Positions 31,677 to 40,863 of a DNA stretch of 64,000 bases are shown here, piece by piece. A program made the position numbers and the translations under genes. The notes beneath the pieces are model-generated. The model was not told the DNA's origin, made no database searches, and saw only the letters and a list, made by a program, of their open reading frames with translations. The stretch's first letter is position 1. The number at the start of each line of letters is the position of its first letter. Source of the DNA: Haloprofundus marisrubri (GTDB lineage: Archaea; Halobacteriota; Halobacteria; Halobacteriales; Haloferacaceae); NCBI RefSeq assembly GCF_001469955.1, contig NZ_LOPU01000029.1, positions 434,001-498,000 on the forward strand, read 5' to 3'.

Positions 31677-32702
31677 TTATCGCTCGATGCGCGCGCCTTC
31701 GTTCCGCGGCGCGGAGACGAACACCTCGCCGTCGATTCCGGCCGATTCGAGCGCTATCTCTCCGGCCTCGTGAGCGGCGTCGGCGCGTGCAGCGTCGGTC
31801 ACGCCGTACACCGCCGGTCCCCACGAGGTCTGTCCCGCGCCGTACACCGCCGGCGTCTCCGAGAGCGACGCGACGAGTTCGCCGACCGGTGGGCGGTAGA
31901 CGCCACCTTGCTCGTCGGCGTACCACGCGCCGTTGAGGCGGCCGATTTCCGCGACAGCCTCGCCGAACCGCTCGGGAGCGTCGTCGGCGACGGCCGGGAG
32001 CACCCGGCGGACGACGATACCCGAAATACGGTCGGCGATGGTCGGGTCCGCGCGTTCGACGGCGGCACGCATGCTCGCGTCCTCGTCGGCGTCGCTCTTA
32101 CCCGGTGCGGCGTCCGGGAGAACGACCAGAAACCGCCAGTCGTCGGGGAGTCGGTGTCGGGCGGCCACCGGCGGTACGTCCCACTCGCCGTCTGCAGGTC
32201 TGTCGGCGGTGAAGCGTGCGGTCGGATGGCCGGCGTCGAGAACGAATCCCCCGGACTCGAAGGCGGCGACGCCGATGCCGGAGCGTCCGCCGCGACCGAA
32301 CGCCGGCGCGTTCGCCCGCACGTCGAGCGAGTAGTCGTACGCGTCGACGACGCCCGCGAACACCGACAGCGCCAGTTGCGTCCCGCTGCCGAGGCCCACG
32401 TGCCGCGGCAGCGACGACTCGACGCGAACCTCTGCACCCGAGACACCGAGTATTTCGGTCGCTCGGGTGGCGTACTCGCGGACGGTCTCACGTTGGGTGT
32501 CGGTTGGTCCGGAGCGGTCGACGGGGTCGGCGAACGCGGCGTTTTGCGGAAAGTCGACGGTTATCGAGTCGGCAGTACTCACGTCGACGACGAGTTGGGG
32601 GATGTCGAGCGAAACGCCAAGTGCGCCGTACAACCGCTCGTGGGCGAGGCTCAGATTACAGAACCCGAAGTGAAGTCGCCCGGCGGCGGTGACGCGCGTC
32701 AT
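31677..32702 (-). CDS. Beta-ribofuranosylaminobenzene 5'-phosphate synthase (GHMP family)
   Basis: The 341-residue protein begins MTRVTAAGRLHFGFCNLSLAHERLYGALGVSL, the typical opening of beta-RFAP synthase. The GHMP kinase phosphate loop follows in LPRHVGLGSGTQLALSVFAG. The C-terminal GGVYRPPVGELV and GQTSWGPAVYGV segments are also family-typical. The enzyme condenses 4-hydroxybenzoate or p-aminobenzoate with phosphoribosyl pyrophosphate at the first step towards methanopterin-like cofactors. Haloarchaea carry this family although they are not methanogens. It is unlinked to other pterin genes here. A cupin gene lies 63 bases upstream on the same strand. Confidence 0.85.
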   Translation of the reverse strand: MTRVTAAGRLHFGFCNLSLAHERLYGALGVSLDIPQLVVDVSTADSITVDFPQNAAFADPVDRSGPTDTQRETVREYATRATEILGVSGAEVRVESSLPRHVGLGSGTQLALSVFAGVVDAYDYSLDVRANAPAFGRGGRSGIGVAAFESGGFVLDAGHPTARFTADRPADGEWDVPPVAARHRLPDDWRFLVVLPDAAPGKSDADEDASMRAAVERADPTIADRISGIVVRRVLPAVADDAPERFGEAVAEIGRLNGAWYADEQGGVYRPPVGELVASLSETPAVYGAGQTSWGPAVYGVTDAARADAAHEAGEIALESAGIDGEVFVSAPRNEGARIER

Positions 32703-32765
32703 CGTCTCCCGTTCGGAGCCCCGTCGTATCGGGATTTCGACGGTGGCAACGCTGGACGGTGTTTT

Positions 32766-33083
32766 CTACGACGGCAGCGGACAGAGACTCGCGGTGAAGA
32801 CGGCGACTTCGTCGGTGTCGTTGCGCGCGCCGTGGACGACGCCGCGTTCGTGGAGGACGACACCCGGTGCGTCGACTTCCTCCTCGTCGTCACCCTGAAT
32901 CACCGTTACCGTGCCGCGAAGCACGTGAAACACGTTCGTGCTGTCGGCGTGTTCGTGCGCCGAGAGTTCCGCGCCGGGGCCGAGCGCGAACGTCTTCACC
33001 AACACGTCGTCGGTGACGACGAGTTCCGCCGTCTCGACTTCTTCGTCGCTTGGGTCGAGGTCTTCGAGTCGGTCGAGTGTCAT
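32766..33083 (-). CDS. Small cupin-domain protein
   Basis: The 105-residue single-domain cupin has the metal-binding pattern HEHADSTNVFHVLRGTVTV (His-x-His and the following Glu/His positions) and the second half LHERGVVHGARNDTDEVAVFTASLCP. The N-terminus is acidic (MTLDRLEDLDPSDEEVETAE). Small cupins serve as isomerases, oxygenases or binding proteins; the activity cannot be told. It lies upstream of beta-RFAP synthase on the same strand (63 bases), possibly co-transcribed. The second cupin in this window (49456) is a separate family member. Confidence 0.8.
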   Translation of the reverse strand: MTLDRLEDLDPSDEEVETAELVVTDDVLVKTFALGPGAELSAHEHADSTNVFHVLRGTVTVIQGDDEEEVDAPGVVLHERGVVHGARNDTDEVAVFTASLCPLPS

Positions 33084-33152
33084 GGCCGTGACGACGGCGG
33101 CGGCCCGAATAAGCGTGGCGTCGTCCCGGCCGTTGTCGCCAGCGGATACGCG

Positions 33153-33695
33153 TCAGGACCCGCCGTACTCGACGGTCACTTCGTCGGGGTCCGGAAGCAG
33201 TTGATACGTCGGCGAATCACCGTTGTCGTCGGCGACGGGGGCGGTGTTCGCGCTGAACGTCGTCGTCATCCCGTCGAACACGTCGAAGCCGTGTTCGTAG
33301 GTTATCGGGTCGCCCGGTTGCGTCTCGATACTGGCCTCCGTTCCGTCGTTTAGGACGACGTTCGACTCGCTCACCACGAGTTGGAGGAGCGCGTACGTCT
33401 CCGACTCCAGTTCGATATCGGCGACCGGTTCGGACGCGCCGTCGAGCGTGGTAAACTCGACGGTCGTCGGTCCGATATCGTACGCGCTGAACCGGTCGCC
33501 TTCGACCACCCTCAGCGCACCGAACGTGACTGACAGCTCCCTCACCCGCCGGAGACCGCCGCGTTCGTCACCGACGGCGACGTCGACGGCGAGGCTCCCG
33601 CTCGCGTTCTGCGTCCGGTTCGCCGTCGAGCATCCGGCCAGCGCGCCGCCTGCGGCGACACCGACGCCCGTTCGGAGGAACTACCGTCTGTTCAT
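33153..33695 (-). pseudogene. DUF4382-type Tat lipoprotein gene interrupted by an amber stop in the signal peptide
   Basis: Reading from the ATG complementary to 33693-33695, the codons give M-N-R-R-stop-F-L-R-T-G, then a hydrophobic stretch ending at a lipobox (A-L-A-G-C-S). The stop is TAG (33681-33683). A typical haloarchaeal Tat lipoprotein has Q in that position, and CAG to TAG is one base change. Downstream, the frame stays open to 33153 with a DUF4382-like domain (SVTFGALRVVEG to TTTFSANTAPV). The first usable later start is a GTG at 33543-33545, which would lack the signal. It is therefore either a young pseudogene, a sequencing error, or a readthrough gene. The stop is seen directly; its cause is not known. 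Confidence 0.72.
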
Positions 33696-33862
33696 AGGCG
33701 GTACTCAGAACGCACGACCAAGGGTGCTCGGGGGAACTGTCGACGCTGCTTTGCGGCGTTTCGAGCGTCGATGTTTCGACGCACTCCGGCCTTGCTGTTC
33801 GAGATTTCGGCGTGACCCACGCGGCCCCTGCGCTTACACCGCTCGCCCCCGTATCGAACGTG

Positions 33863-34228
33863 ATGGAGACAGACCGCCTCCCGGAAGGCTGGCACGAGGA
33901 GTCCGACCCCGAGTTCATCGACCGGAAGTACGACCCGCGGCCGGTTACCGTCTTCCGGCACGTCGACCACGGCGCGACGCTCGTGGCGATGCCGTCGGAA
34001 CCGAACGCCGCGCACACCGAGAGCGACACCTACCGTCTCGCCGTCGCTGACGAGGAGACGACGAACTTCGGTGACGTCGAACCGTTCGCCGAGGTACGCG
34101 GCGACGACGAGGCGCTCGACGCCGCCGAGACGTTCGCGGAAGCGTACAACGCCGAGGGTGGCGGCGACGCGGGTATCGAGGCCGGAAAACGAGCGGTCGC
34201 AGACGAACGAGAAACCGGAAGAAAGTAG
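33863..34228 (+). CDS. Small haloarchaeal protein, unknown function
   Basis: The 121-residue acidic protein starts METDRLPEGWHEESDPEFIDRKYDP and ends DERETGRK. There is a beta-rich first half (VTVFRHVDHGATLVAMPS) and an acidic helical second half (DDEALDAAETFAEAYNAE). No membrane span, signal or known motif. An in-frame start at 33812 would add 17 residues of dissimilar composition, so 33863 is preferred. It is divergent from the disrupted lipoprotein gene, and its 3' neighbour is a convergent DUF7126-type gene. Confidence 0.65.
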   Translation: METDRLPEGWHEESDPEFIDRKYDPRPVTVFRHVDHGATLVAMPSEPNAAHTESDTYRLAVADEETTNFGDVEPFAEVRGDDEALDAAETFAEAYNAEGGGDAGIEAGKRAVADERETGRK

Positions 34229-34251
34229 CGCTGCTCGGGCGACAACGCCGC

Positions 34252-34569
34252 TCAGACGAGTTCGTCGGCGACGACGGACGCATCGAGCAGTTTCGGGTCG
34301 ACCGCGAGGTCGGCCTGTCCTTTGGCGAACTCCGGCAGCGACTGTTCGGCGTAAACGACGACCCGAACATCCGGGTTCAGTTCCTTCGCCAGTGGAATCG
34401 CCGTCGCCTCGGCGACGTCGGTGAGGACGACGAGTTCGGCGTCAACGACGCCGGCGTCTTCGAGCGACGGGCGGGTGACGACGCCGTCGATGTGAGTGAG
34501 TTCGACGCCTTCGGCTTCGAGGGCGTCGGCCAGTCCGTTCTCGTCGGGACCGCAGAGTATCGCTTTCAT
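34252..34569 (-). CDS. DUF7126-type small Rossmann-like protein
   Basis: The 105-residue protein begins MKAILCGPDENGLADALEAEGVELTHIDG and contains VVDAELVVLTDVAEATAIPLAKELNPDVRVVVYAE, an alternating beta-alpha pattern like a nucleotide-binding or receiver-like fold. It is a haloarchaeal family without assigned function. It follows guaAb (93 bases) on the same strand as pyrG and guaAb, so it may belong to the nucleotide-synthesis transcript. Association with GMP or CTP metabolism is only positional. Confidence 0.68.
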   Translation of the reverse strand: MKAILCGPDENGLADALEAEGVELTHIDGVVTRPSLEDAGVVDAELVVLTDVAEATAIPLAKELNPDVRVVVYAEQSLPEFAKGQADLAVDPKLLDASVVADELV

Positions 34570-34662
34570 AGAGTGTGTGGGGTACGGAGTTTCGTGGTGT
34601 GGAGGGTTGTTCGAGTGCGTTCGTGCCGAAACCGTTTGTGAAGGCGGCAGTCGAGTTGTGAG

Positions 34663-35580
34663 TTACTCGTACTCGATGGTCGCCGGCGGTTTGTGCGTCA
34701 CGTCGTAGACGACGCGCGCGACGTTGTCGTTCGTGCCGGTGATTCGGCTCTGGATGCGCTGAAGCGTCTCCCAGTCGAGTTCCTGTGCGCGGGCGGTCAT
34801 CCCGTCACGACTCTCGACGGAGCGGACGGCGACAATCCAGCCGTGGACGCGGTTGTCGCCTTTCACACCGGTCCCTTTGCCGACGACGGCGGCGAACGCC
34901 TGCCACGGGTCGTACTCCTCCAGTTCCTCTTCGACGACGTGACACGCCTCGCGGGCCACCTCGACTTTCTCTTGGGTGACTTCGCCGATGACGCGGACGG
35001 CGAGTCCGGGGCCGGGGAACGGCATCCGTTCGGCGACGACTTCTTCGAGGTCCAGTGCACGAGCGACTTCCCGAACTTCGTCCTTGTAGAGGTCGCGGAC
35101 GGGTTCGACGATGCCCTCGAAGTCGACGACGTCGGGGAGTCCACCGACGTTGTGGTGCGATTTGATGCCGCCCTCGCTCTCGATTCGGTCGGGGTAGATG
35201 GTTCCCTGTACGAGGTAGTCGGCGTCGGTGTCTTTGGCTTCACGCTCGAACTCGCGGATGAACTGCTCGCCGATGACCTCGCGTTTGACCTCGGGGTCGA
35301 CGACGCCCGAGAGCGCGTCGAAGAACCGTTCGTGTGCGTCGACGACGCGGAGGCTCTCCATGAAGCTAAAGATGTCGCGGATGCCCTCCGTCTCGCCTTT
35401 GCGCATCAGACCGGTGTCGACGTACACTGGAGTGAGTTGCTCGCCGATAGCTTCGTAGGCGAGTGCGGCGGCGACAGACGAATCGACGCCCCCAGAGAGT
35501 GCGATGACGGCGTGGGCGTCGCCGACTTCTTCACGGATTTCTGCGACAGCGTCTTCGATGAAAGATTCAGTGTCGACCAT
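34663..35580 (-). CDS. guaAb: GMP synthase, ATP-pyrophosphatase (XMP-amidating) subunit B
   Basis: The 305-residue protein has the N-type ATP pyrophosphatase loop [18 protein letters not shown] and the GMP synthase elements [42 protein letters not shown] and [12 protein letters not shown]. The dimerisation end is [15 protein letters not shown]. It uses ATP, ammonia or glutamine-derived ammonia, and XMP to make GMP. In archaea the glutaminase is a separate subunit (GuaAa), which is not encoded in this window. Its ATG overlaps the pyrG stop by one base, so the two pyrimidine/purine genes are co-transcribed. Confidence 0.93.
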   Translation of the reverse strand: MVDTESFIEDAVAEIREEVGDAHAVIALSGGVDSSVAAALAYEAIGEQLTPVYVDTGLMRKGETEGIRDIFSFMESLRVVDAHERFFDALSGVVDPEVKREVIGEQFIREFEREAKDTDADYLVQGTIYPDRIESEGGIKSHHNVGGLPDVVDFEGIVEPVRDLYKDEVREVARALDLEEVVAERMPFPGPGLAVRVIGEVTQEKVEVAREACHVVEEELEEYDPWQAFAAVVGKGTGVKGDNRVHGWIVAVRSVESRDGMTARAQELDWETLQRIQSRITGTNDNVARVVYDVTHKPPATIEYE

Positions 35581-37226
35581 CAGGCTTCGACCTCTTTGAG
35601 TTCCGCAGTGTGTTCGAGAATCGCTTCGACGAGGCCGACGAACGGCGGACTCGCGCGGTCCGGGCGCGAGCGGTACTCGGGGTGGAACTGCGTCCCGATG
35701 AAGTACGGGTGGTCGTCGAGTTCGACGATTTCCATACGGTTTCCTGACTTCCCGGAGAACGTCAGCGCACCGGATTCGAGTTCCGAGAAGAACTCGGGGT
35801 TCACCTCGTAACGGTGACGGTGGCGTTCAGTACAGGTGTCGTCGCCGTAGACGCGGTGAGCGAGTGTCCCCGCTTCGATGTCGGTGTCGTGTGCGCCGAG
35901 GCGCATCGTTCCACCCATATCTTCGAGGTCGTACTGTTCGGGCAGCAGGTCGATGACCGGATGGTCCGTGTCGGGGTCTAACTCCGCGGAGTGGGCGTCC
36001 TCCCAGCCGAGGACGTTGCGGGCGTACTCGACGACGGCCATCTGGAAGCCGAGACAGAGACCCAAGAACGGAACGTCGTTCTCACGGGCGTAGCGAATCG
36101 CCTCTATCTTGCCTTCGGTGCCGCGAGAGCCGAACCCGCCGGGGACGACGATGCCGTCGGCGTTTTTGAGCCGTTCGGCGTGGTGGTCGCGCATCTCGTC
36201 GGAGTCGACCCAGTGGACGTTGACTTCGACGCCAGTCTCGATACCGGCGTGTTTGAGCGACTCTCTGACCGACATGTACGCGTCTTCGAGGTCGTACTTG
36301 CCGACGAGTGCGATGTCGATGGACCCCTCTCGATTTCGGGTCACGAGGTCGCGCCATCGGCTGTCGCGTTCGTCGTGGGAAAGCGCCTCGTCGTCGAGAG
36401 ACAGCCGTTCCATCACGTACTCGTCGAGGCCCTCTTCTTCGACCATCAGCGGGACGTGGTAGATGTCGTCCACGTCGGGGTTCGAGAACACCGCCTCGGT
36501 GGGAACGTCACAGAACAGCGCGATTTTCTCTTTCGTGTCGATGTCGAGGCGGTTCTGATTGCGCCCGATGAGGATGTCCGGCTGAAGTCCGATGCTCCGG
36601 AGTTCTTTGACGCTGTGTTGGGTGGGTTTCGTCTTCTGCTCGCCGTTTTTCGAGTCGGGGACGAGCGTGACGTGCATGAACAGAATGTCGTCTTCGTCCT
36701 CCTCGTGGGCGAACTGCCGGAGCGCTTCGAGATACGGCATCGACTCGATGTCACCGACCGTCCCGCCGACTTCGACGAGACAAACGTCGGTGCCTTCGGC
36801 GGCCTCGCGGACGCGTCGCTTGATGTCGTCGGTGATGTGCGGGATGATTTGGACCGTCTTCCCGAGGTAGTCACCGGCGCGCTCTTTCTCGATGACGTGC
36901 TGGAACGTTTTGCCCGTGGTGACGTTGTGGTCGGAGGTCATGTCGACCCCGAGGAACCGCTCGTAGTTCCCGAGGTCCAAGTCGACCTCGCCACCGTCTT
37001 TCAGCACGTACACCTCGCCGTGCTGGTACGGGTTCATCGTTCCGGCGTCCACGTTCAGGTACGGGTCTATCTTCACCGCGGTGACGTCGAACCCGGCGTT
37101 CGACAGCAAGCGCCCGGTGCTGGCTGCCGTGATTCCTTTGCCGAGTCCGGACATCACACCCCCGGTGACGAAAATAAACTTCCTCCCTAAGTTCGGGTTG
37201 TATCCCGTGTCGGGTTCCGTCGGCAT
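35580..37226 (-). CDS. pyrG: CTP synthase
   Basis: The 548-residue protein has the amidoligase domain ([21 protein letters not shown], and later [25 protein letters not shown]) and the C-terminal glutamine amidotransferase domain with [14 protein letters not shown] (nucleophile Cys) and HPEYRSRP (His-Glu of the triad). It converts UTP to CTP with ATP and glutamine in the cytoplasm. The length is typical (about 540). The start has [16 protein letters not shown], slightly extended relative to bacteria. It heads the pyrG-guaAb transcript. Confidence 0.95.
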   Translation of the reverse strand: MPTEPDTGYNPNLGRKFIFVTGGVMSGLGKGITAASTGRLLSNAGFDVTAVKIDPYLNVDAGTMNPYQHGEVYVLKDGGEVDLDLGNYERFLGVDMTSDHNVTTGKTFQHVIEKERAGDYLGKTVQIIPHITDDIKRRVREAAEGTDVCLVEVGGTVGDIESMPYLEALRQFAHEEDEDDILFMHVTLVPDSKNGEQKTKPTQHSVKELRSIGLQPDILIGRNQNRLDIDTKEKIALFCDVPTEAVFSNPDVDDIYHVPLMVEEEGLDEYVMERLSLDDEALSHDERDSRWRDLVTRNREGSIDIALVGKYDLEDAYMSVRESLKHAGIETGVEVNVHWVDSDEMRDHHAERLKNADGIVVPGGFGSRGTEGKIEAIRYARENDVPFLGLCLGFQMAVVEYARNVLGWEDAHSAELDPDTDHPVIDLLPEQYDLEDMGGTMRLGAHDTDIEAGTLAHRVYGDDTCTERHRHRYEVNPEFFSELESGALTFSGKSGNRMEIVELDDHPYFIGTQFHPEYRSRPDRASPPFVGLVEAILEHTAELKEVEA

Positions 37227-37419
37227 ACCGACTGTGCGCGAGGCCCGTTGAAGAACGTTTCGTCACGCGCAACCGTTTGCGAGAGCGCCACACGTCTTCG
37301 ATTTCTGAGGAGTTCGGTTTCCGGACCGTCTCCACTGACGTCAGCCGTCGGCCGACGCGAGATTCGGCAGTGAGCGACCGAAATCGTGATTGCGAACTGC
37401 AATTATCGACAGGCAAACG

Positions 37420-37719
37420 ATGAACCGAAAGCGAACCGTCGAAGTCGTCTGTGGCGTCGCTTGTATTCTCCTCGGCAGTCGCTTTCTCTGGTCGACAATC
37501 GCCGACGCACAGTCGCTCTCGTCGGTCTCTCTTACAGCGCAACTCTCGACGGTTCTCTGGGGTCTCTGGGGCACGTCCGGCATTGTCGTCGGTCTCGGCC
37601 TTGCGGGTGGGTTCACGAGCGAGAAACAGTACGGCCGATACGACCGACTCGTTCGTACCGTGTTGGTTGGTGGACTGTTCTGTCTCTGTGCTGTTTTCGC
37701 TCTCGAAGCCGTTCGTTGA
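37420..37719 (+). CDS. Small membrane protein, unknown function
   Basis: The 99-residue protein starts MNRKRTVEVVCGVACILLG and has three hydrophobic segments (about residues 6-24, 48-64 and 80-97), with a polar GGFTSEKQYGRYDRLV loop. No family recognised. It is divergent from pyrG and ends 77 bases before the PHP phosphatase gene on the same strand. The chosen ATG follows a stretch without good coding style, and an in-frame start upstream (TTG at 37390) is less likely. Confidence 0.6.
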   Translation: MNRKRTVEVVCGVACILLGSRFLWSTIADAQSLSSVSLTAQLSTVLWGLWGTSGIVVGLGLAGGFTSEKQYGRYDRLVRTVLVGGLFCLCAVFALEAVR

Positions 37720-37796
37720 CTCACAAACCCAATCAACAATCATGTGTGTTTTTGAGCGGCAGAAACGGCTATCCGCCTGCCCCTCTATGGACGAAC

Positions 37797-38576
37797 GTGG
37801 CGCCGACTCACGACTACCACGTCCACTCGACGTACTCCGACGGCAAGTTCCTCTACCGCATGCTGCGCGCCGCCGAGGACGCCGGTCTCGACGCCGTCGG
37901 CTTCGCCGACCACTGTAACGCCTCCTCCCGCGAGGAGGCCCGGGAGCGGACGTACGAACTCGGGTTCAACCTCGACCAGACGTATCCCCGCCGACGGGCG
38001 GCCATCGACTCGCTCCGCGAGGAGTTCGACCTCCGCATCTTCGACGCCGTCGAGATGGACTACGACCCCCGCGACGAAACCGACATCCGCGCCTTCCTCG
38101 ACGACGCCGGGTTCGACTACGCCGTCGGCAGCGTCCACCGCCTCGAAGGGACGAACGTCCACACAGAGGGCTTCTTCGCGGCGAAATCGGAGGCCGAACA
38201 GCAGGCGTACGTCGACGACTACTTCGACAAGGTCGTCTCGCTCGTCGACAGCGAACTCTTCGAAATCGCCGCCCACGTCGACCTCGTGGAGCGAAACCCC
38301 GCGCTCCGCGGCTACGCGACGGCCGACCACTACGAACGCGTCGCCAGCGCCTTCGAGCGCTCGCGGACAGTTCCCGAAATCAACGCCGGACGCGTTCTCC
38401 GCGAGTACGGCGAGGTCCATCCGTCGCCGCCGCTGCTCGAACTGTTACTCGAACGCGACGTAGGGTTCACCGTCGGCACCGACTCACATCGCCCGCGAGA
38501 ACTCCGAGAGCGTCTCCCCGTTCTTCTCGACTACTTCGAGGAGTACGAAATCGACCCCGTTCGCCTGTTCGACTGA
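37797..38576 (+). CDS. PHP-domain phosphatase, histidinol-phosphatase-like
   Basis: The protein of about 259 residues, starting at GTG 37797 (M-A-P-T-H-D-Y-H-V-H), has the PHP metal-site motifs DYHVHSTYSDG, FADHCN, AHVDLVERN and TDSHRP. The architecture fits HisJ-type histidinol phosphate phosphatase or related PHP phosphoesterases that use a trinuclear metal centre. No other histidine gene is in view, so a different phosphoester substrate is possible. It ends 3 bases before the stop of the convergent saccharopine-dehydrogenase-like gene. Confidence 0.75.
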   Translation: MAPTHDYHVHSTYSDGKFLYRMLRAAEDAGLDAVGFADHCNASSREEARERTYELGFNLDQTYPRRRAAIDSLREEFDLRIFDAVEMDYDPRDETDIRAFLDDAGFDYAVGSVHRLEGTNVHTEGFFAAKSEAEQQAYVDDYFDKVVSLVDSELFEIAAHVDLVERNPALRGYATADHYERVASAFERSRTVPEINAGRVLREYGEVHPSPPLLELLLERDVGFTVGTDSHRPRELRERLPVLLDYFEEYEIDPVRLFD

Positions 38577-38579
38577 CGG

Positions 38580-39908
38580 TTACTCGGCGGCTTTCCCTTC
38601 GTTCTCGTCCTCGCCCTCGTCTTCGTCGTCAGCGCTAGTCTCGTCGCCAGCGTCACCGTCATCGTCGGTGTCTGCGTCCTCGTCAGCCATTTCCGCGTCG
38701 TCGTCCGCGTCGTCGACGACTTCACGTTTCTCGATAACCTCGCCGTCGACGTCGTCTGCGTCTCCGGTCGTCTCGCCGTCGGTCTCGTCGCTCTCGACAG
38801 ATGCAGATGCAGATGCAGATGCCGAGTCGGCCTCTGAGTCGGCGTCGGCCTCCGATTCGGCCCACACGTCCTCGTCGGTCCGCTCGACGCCCGGGACCTC
38901 CAGAATCAGGTCTGCGCCGAACGCGCTCGCGGGGGTCTGATACCCGACGGGTGCGTCGCCGGCGAGCGTCTTCTCGGCGCACAGAACCGCCGTCTCCGCG
39001 GTGAGCGCGTAGGCGTGCGGCGTCCGGAGTCGGGAGACGACGCGCTCGTCGCCGTCGTCGGTCGCTTCACCCCAGACGTACACCGTCGCGTCCGCTCGCT
39101 CTTCGGTGCTCGGGTCCTCGGCGTACCGGTCGGTTAGTCGCTTGAGCACGCGCTTTGCTGGTTTCGTGTCGAGCAACGGCGCGAGATATCGCTGGGCCTC
39201 CATCGTCCGCCGCGTCGAGTCGGGGAACGTCGAGTACACTTCGATGTTCGGGATTCCGGTGGTCGTGTACGCCGTCGAGACGTCGCCCCACGGGATGGTG
39301 ACGGCGGTTCGCCACCCGCGCCCGAAGTCGATTTCGCGGGTTTTCCACGCGCTCGGAACCTGGTGGAGTTTGCCGTCTTCACGAATCGCGCCGCCGTCGC
39401 CGAACCCTTCGATGGCCGTCTTCAGTGTCCCTCTCGACAGCGACCCGGAGGTGTCGAAGCCGAGCGAGAGATGCGTCGCGTTCGGCAGTCTCTCGGCGAG
39501 GTGGGCGGCGAGACAGTCCGTCGGCACCACGTCGAACCCGGTGCCCGGAAGGAGCGTGACTCCGGCTTCCTCGGCTTCGGAACTGCGGCGGTTCAGGCGC
39601 TCAAACACCTGAATCTCGCCGGTGATGTCGAGGTAGTTCGCACCCGCGTCGAGACAGGCGTCGACCATCGGTTCGGCGGTCTTCGAGAAGGGGCCTGCGC
39701 AGTTCACCACGGTGTGGGCGTCGTCGATTCGGTCGGCGACGGTGTCGAGGGAGGCGACTCGGGCGCGAACGCCGAGTTCGTCGGCTTGGTCGGTCACTTT
39801 CTGGGCGTCGCGGCCGACGAGAATCGGGTCGAGACCCCGCTCGACCGCTTTCTCGGCGACGAGCGACCCGGTGTAGCCGTACGAGCCGTAGATGACGAGT
39901 TCGGACAT
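38580..39908 (-). CDS. Saccharopine dehydrogenase / trans-acting enoyl reductase family protein with acidic tail
   Basis: The 442-residue protein begins MSELVIYGSYGYTGSLVAEKAVERG, a Rossmann nucleotide-binding start (G-x-x-G-x-x-G). It continues VASLDTVADRIDDAHTVVNCAGPFSKTAEPMVDACLDAGANYLDITGE, characteristic of the saccharopine-dehydrogenase-like/trans-acting enoyl reductase family. Residues after about 355 form a very acidic low-complexity tail (ASASASASVESDE, ADDVDG and others). The tail includes a hexanucleotide repeat (agatgc four times, 38799-38822, seen from the plus strand). Family members reduce enoyl groups or act in lysine/lipid metabolism. The substrate here is unknown. The start at 39908 was chosen because the 14 residues before it are not family-like. 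Confidence 0.75.
   Translation of the reverse strand: MSELVIYGSYGYTGSLVAEKAVERGLDPILVGRDAQKVTDQADELGVRARVASLDTVADRIDDAHTVVNCAGPFSKTAEPMVDACLDAGANYLDITGEIQVFERLNRRSSEAEEAGVTLLPGTGFDVVPTDCLAAHLAERLPNATHLSLGFDTSGSLSRGTLKTAIEGFGDGGAIREDGKLHQVPSAWKTREIDFGRGWRTAVTIPWGDVSTAYTTTGIPNIEVYSTFPDSTRRTMEAQRYLAPLLDTKPAKRVLKRLTDRYAEDPSTEERADATVYVWGEATDDGDERVVSRLRTPHAYALTAETAVLCAEKTLAGDAPVGYQTPASAFGADLILEVPGVERTDEDVWAESEADADSEADSASASASASVESDETDGETTGDADDVDGEVIEKREVVDDADDDAEMADEDADTDDDGDAGDETSADDEDEGEDENEGKAAE
38799..38822. repeat. Hexanucleotide tandem repeat in an acidic protein tail
   Basis: Four perfect in-frame copies of agatgc lie inside the coding tail of the saccharopine-dehydrogenase-like gene and encode the S-A repeat on the minus strand. 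Copy-number change would alter tail length without a frameshift. Confidence 0.6.
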
Positions 39909-40027
39909 ACTGTCACGATACGATACCCTGGCTGTTGGGCGTTGCGGCATCTCTCACCCGACGCGCGCGAAGCAGACGCCTCTGCCGCGACCGGAGACTT
40001 TTGGCGTCGCCTCCGCGAACCGACCCT

Positions 40028-40828
40028 ATGGACTTTCCGCGACTCGGACTCGGAACCTACCAGAACAAGGACCTCGACCAGTGCGCGACGAGCGTCGAGA
40101 CGGCCATCGACGTCGGCTATCGCCACATCGACACCGCACAGGGCTACGAGAACGAGGAGGCCGTCGGCGACGGGATTTCGGCCGCGGGCGTCGACCGCGA
40201 CGACCTGTTCGTCGCCACCAAACTCGACACCGGCAACCTCGGCTACGACGACGTTATCGAGACGACCCACGAGAGCGCCGAGAAACTCGGCGTCGACACA
40301 ATCGACCTCATGTACGTCCACTGGCCGCTGAACACGTACGACCCCGAGGAGACGCTCCCGGCGCTGGACGAACTCGTCGACGAGGGCGTCGTCGAACACG
40401 TCGGCCTGAGCAACTTCCGGCCCGACCAACTCGACGAGGCGAAAGACCACCTCGACGCACCGATATTCGCCCACCAAGTCGAGATGCACCCGATGCTCCA
40501 GCAGGACGAACTCCGCGAGTACGCCCGCGAAGACGACCACTGGCTGGTCGCGTACTGCCCCATCGCGCGCAATCAGGTCGCCGACGTCTCCGAGATACAG
40601 GACGTCGCCGAGAAACACGATGCGAGTCCCGCACAAGTCGCACTCGCGTGGTTGCTCTCGAAGGACGAAGTCGCTCCCATCCCGAAGGCGACGGGCGAAG
40701 ACCACATCCGACAGAACTTCGAGGCCAAAGAACTGGAACTGGACGACGAGGACGTCTCGACTATCGACGACCTCGACCGCGAGGAGCGTCTCGTCGACTT
40801 CGACGACGCGCCGTGGAACCAAATCTAA
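40028..40828 (+). CDS. Aldo/keto reductase
   Basis: The 266-residue protein starts MDFPRLGLGTYQNKDLDQC and carries the catalytic tetrad: Asp and Tyr in DTAQGYENEEAVG, Lys in FVATKLDTG and His in YVHWPLNT. The cofactor-binding C-terminal parts APIPKATGEDHIRQNFEAKE are present. Enzymes of this superfamily reduce carbonyls with NAD(P)H. The start was set at the ATG before the family-conserved MDFPRLGLGTYQ because the preceding residues are arginine-rich. It converges with the MFS gene (35 bases). Confidence 0.87.
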   Translation: MDFPRLGLGTYQNKDLDQCATSVETAIDVGYRHIDTAQGYENEEAVGDGISAAGVDRDDLFVATKLDTGNLGYDDVIETTHESAEKLGVDTIDLMYVHWPLNTYDPEETLPALDELVDEGVVEHVGLSNFRPDQLDEAKDHLDAPIFAHQVEMHPMLQQDELREYAREDDHWLVAYCPIARNQVADVSEIQDVAEKHDASPAQVALAWLLSKDEVAPIPKATGEDHIRQNFEAKELELDDEDVSTIDDLDREERLVDFDDAPWNQI

Positions 40829-40863
40829 TCCGCTGACGCGCTGTTTTTGTTCTGTTCGGGTAA

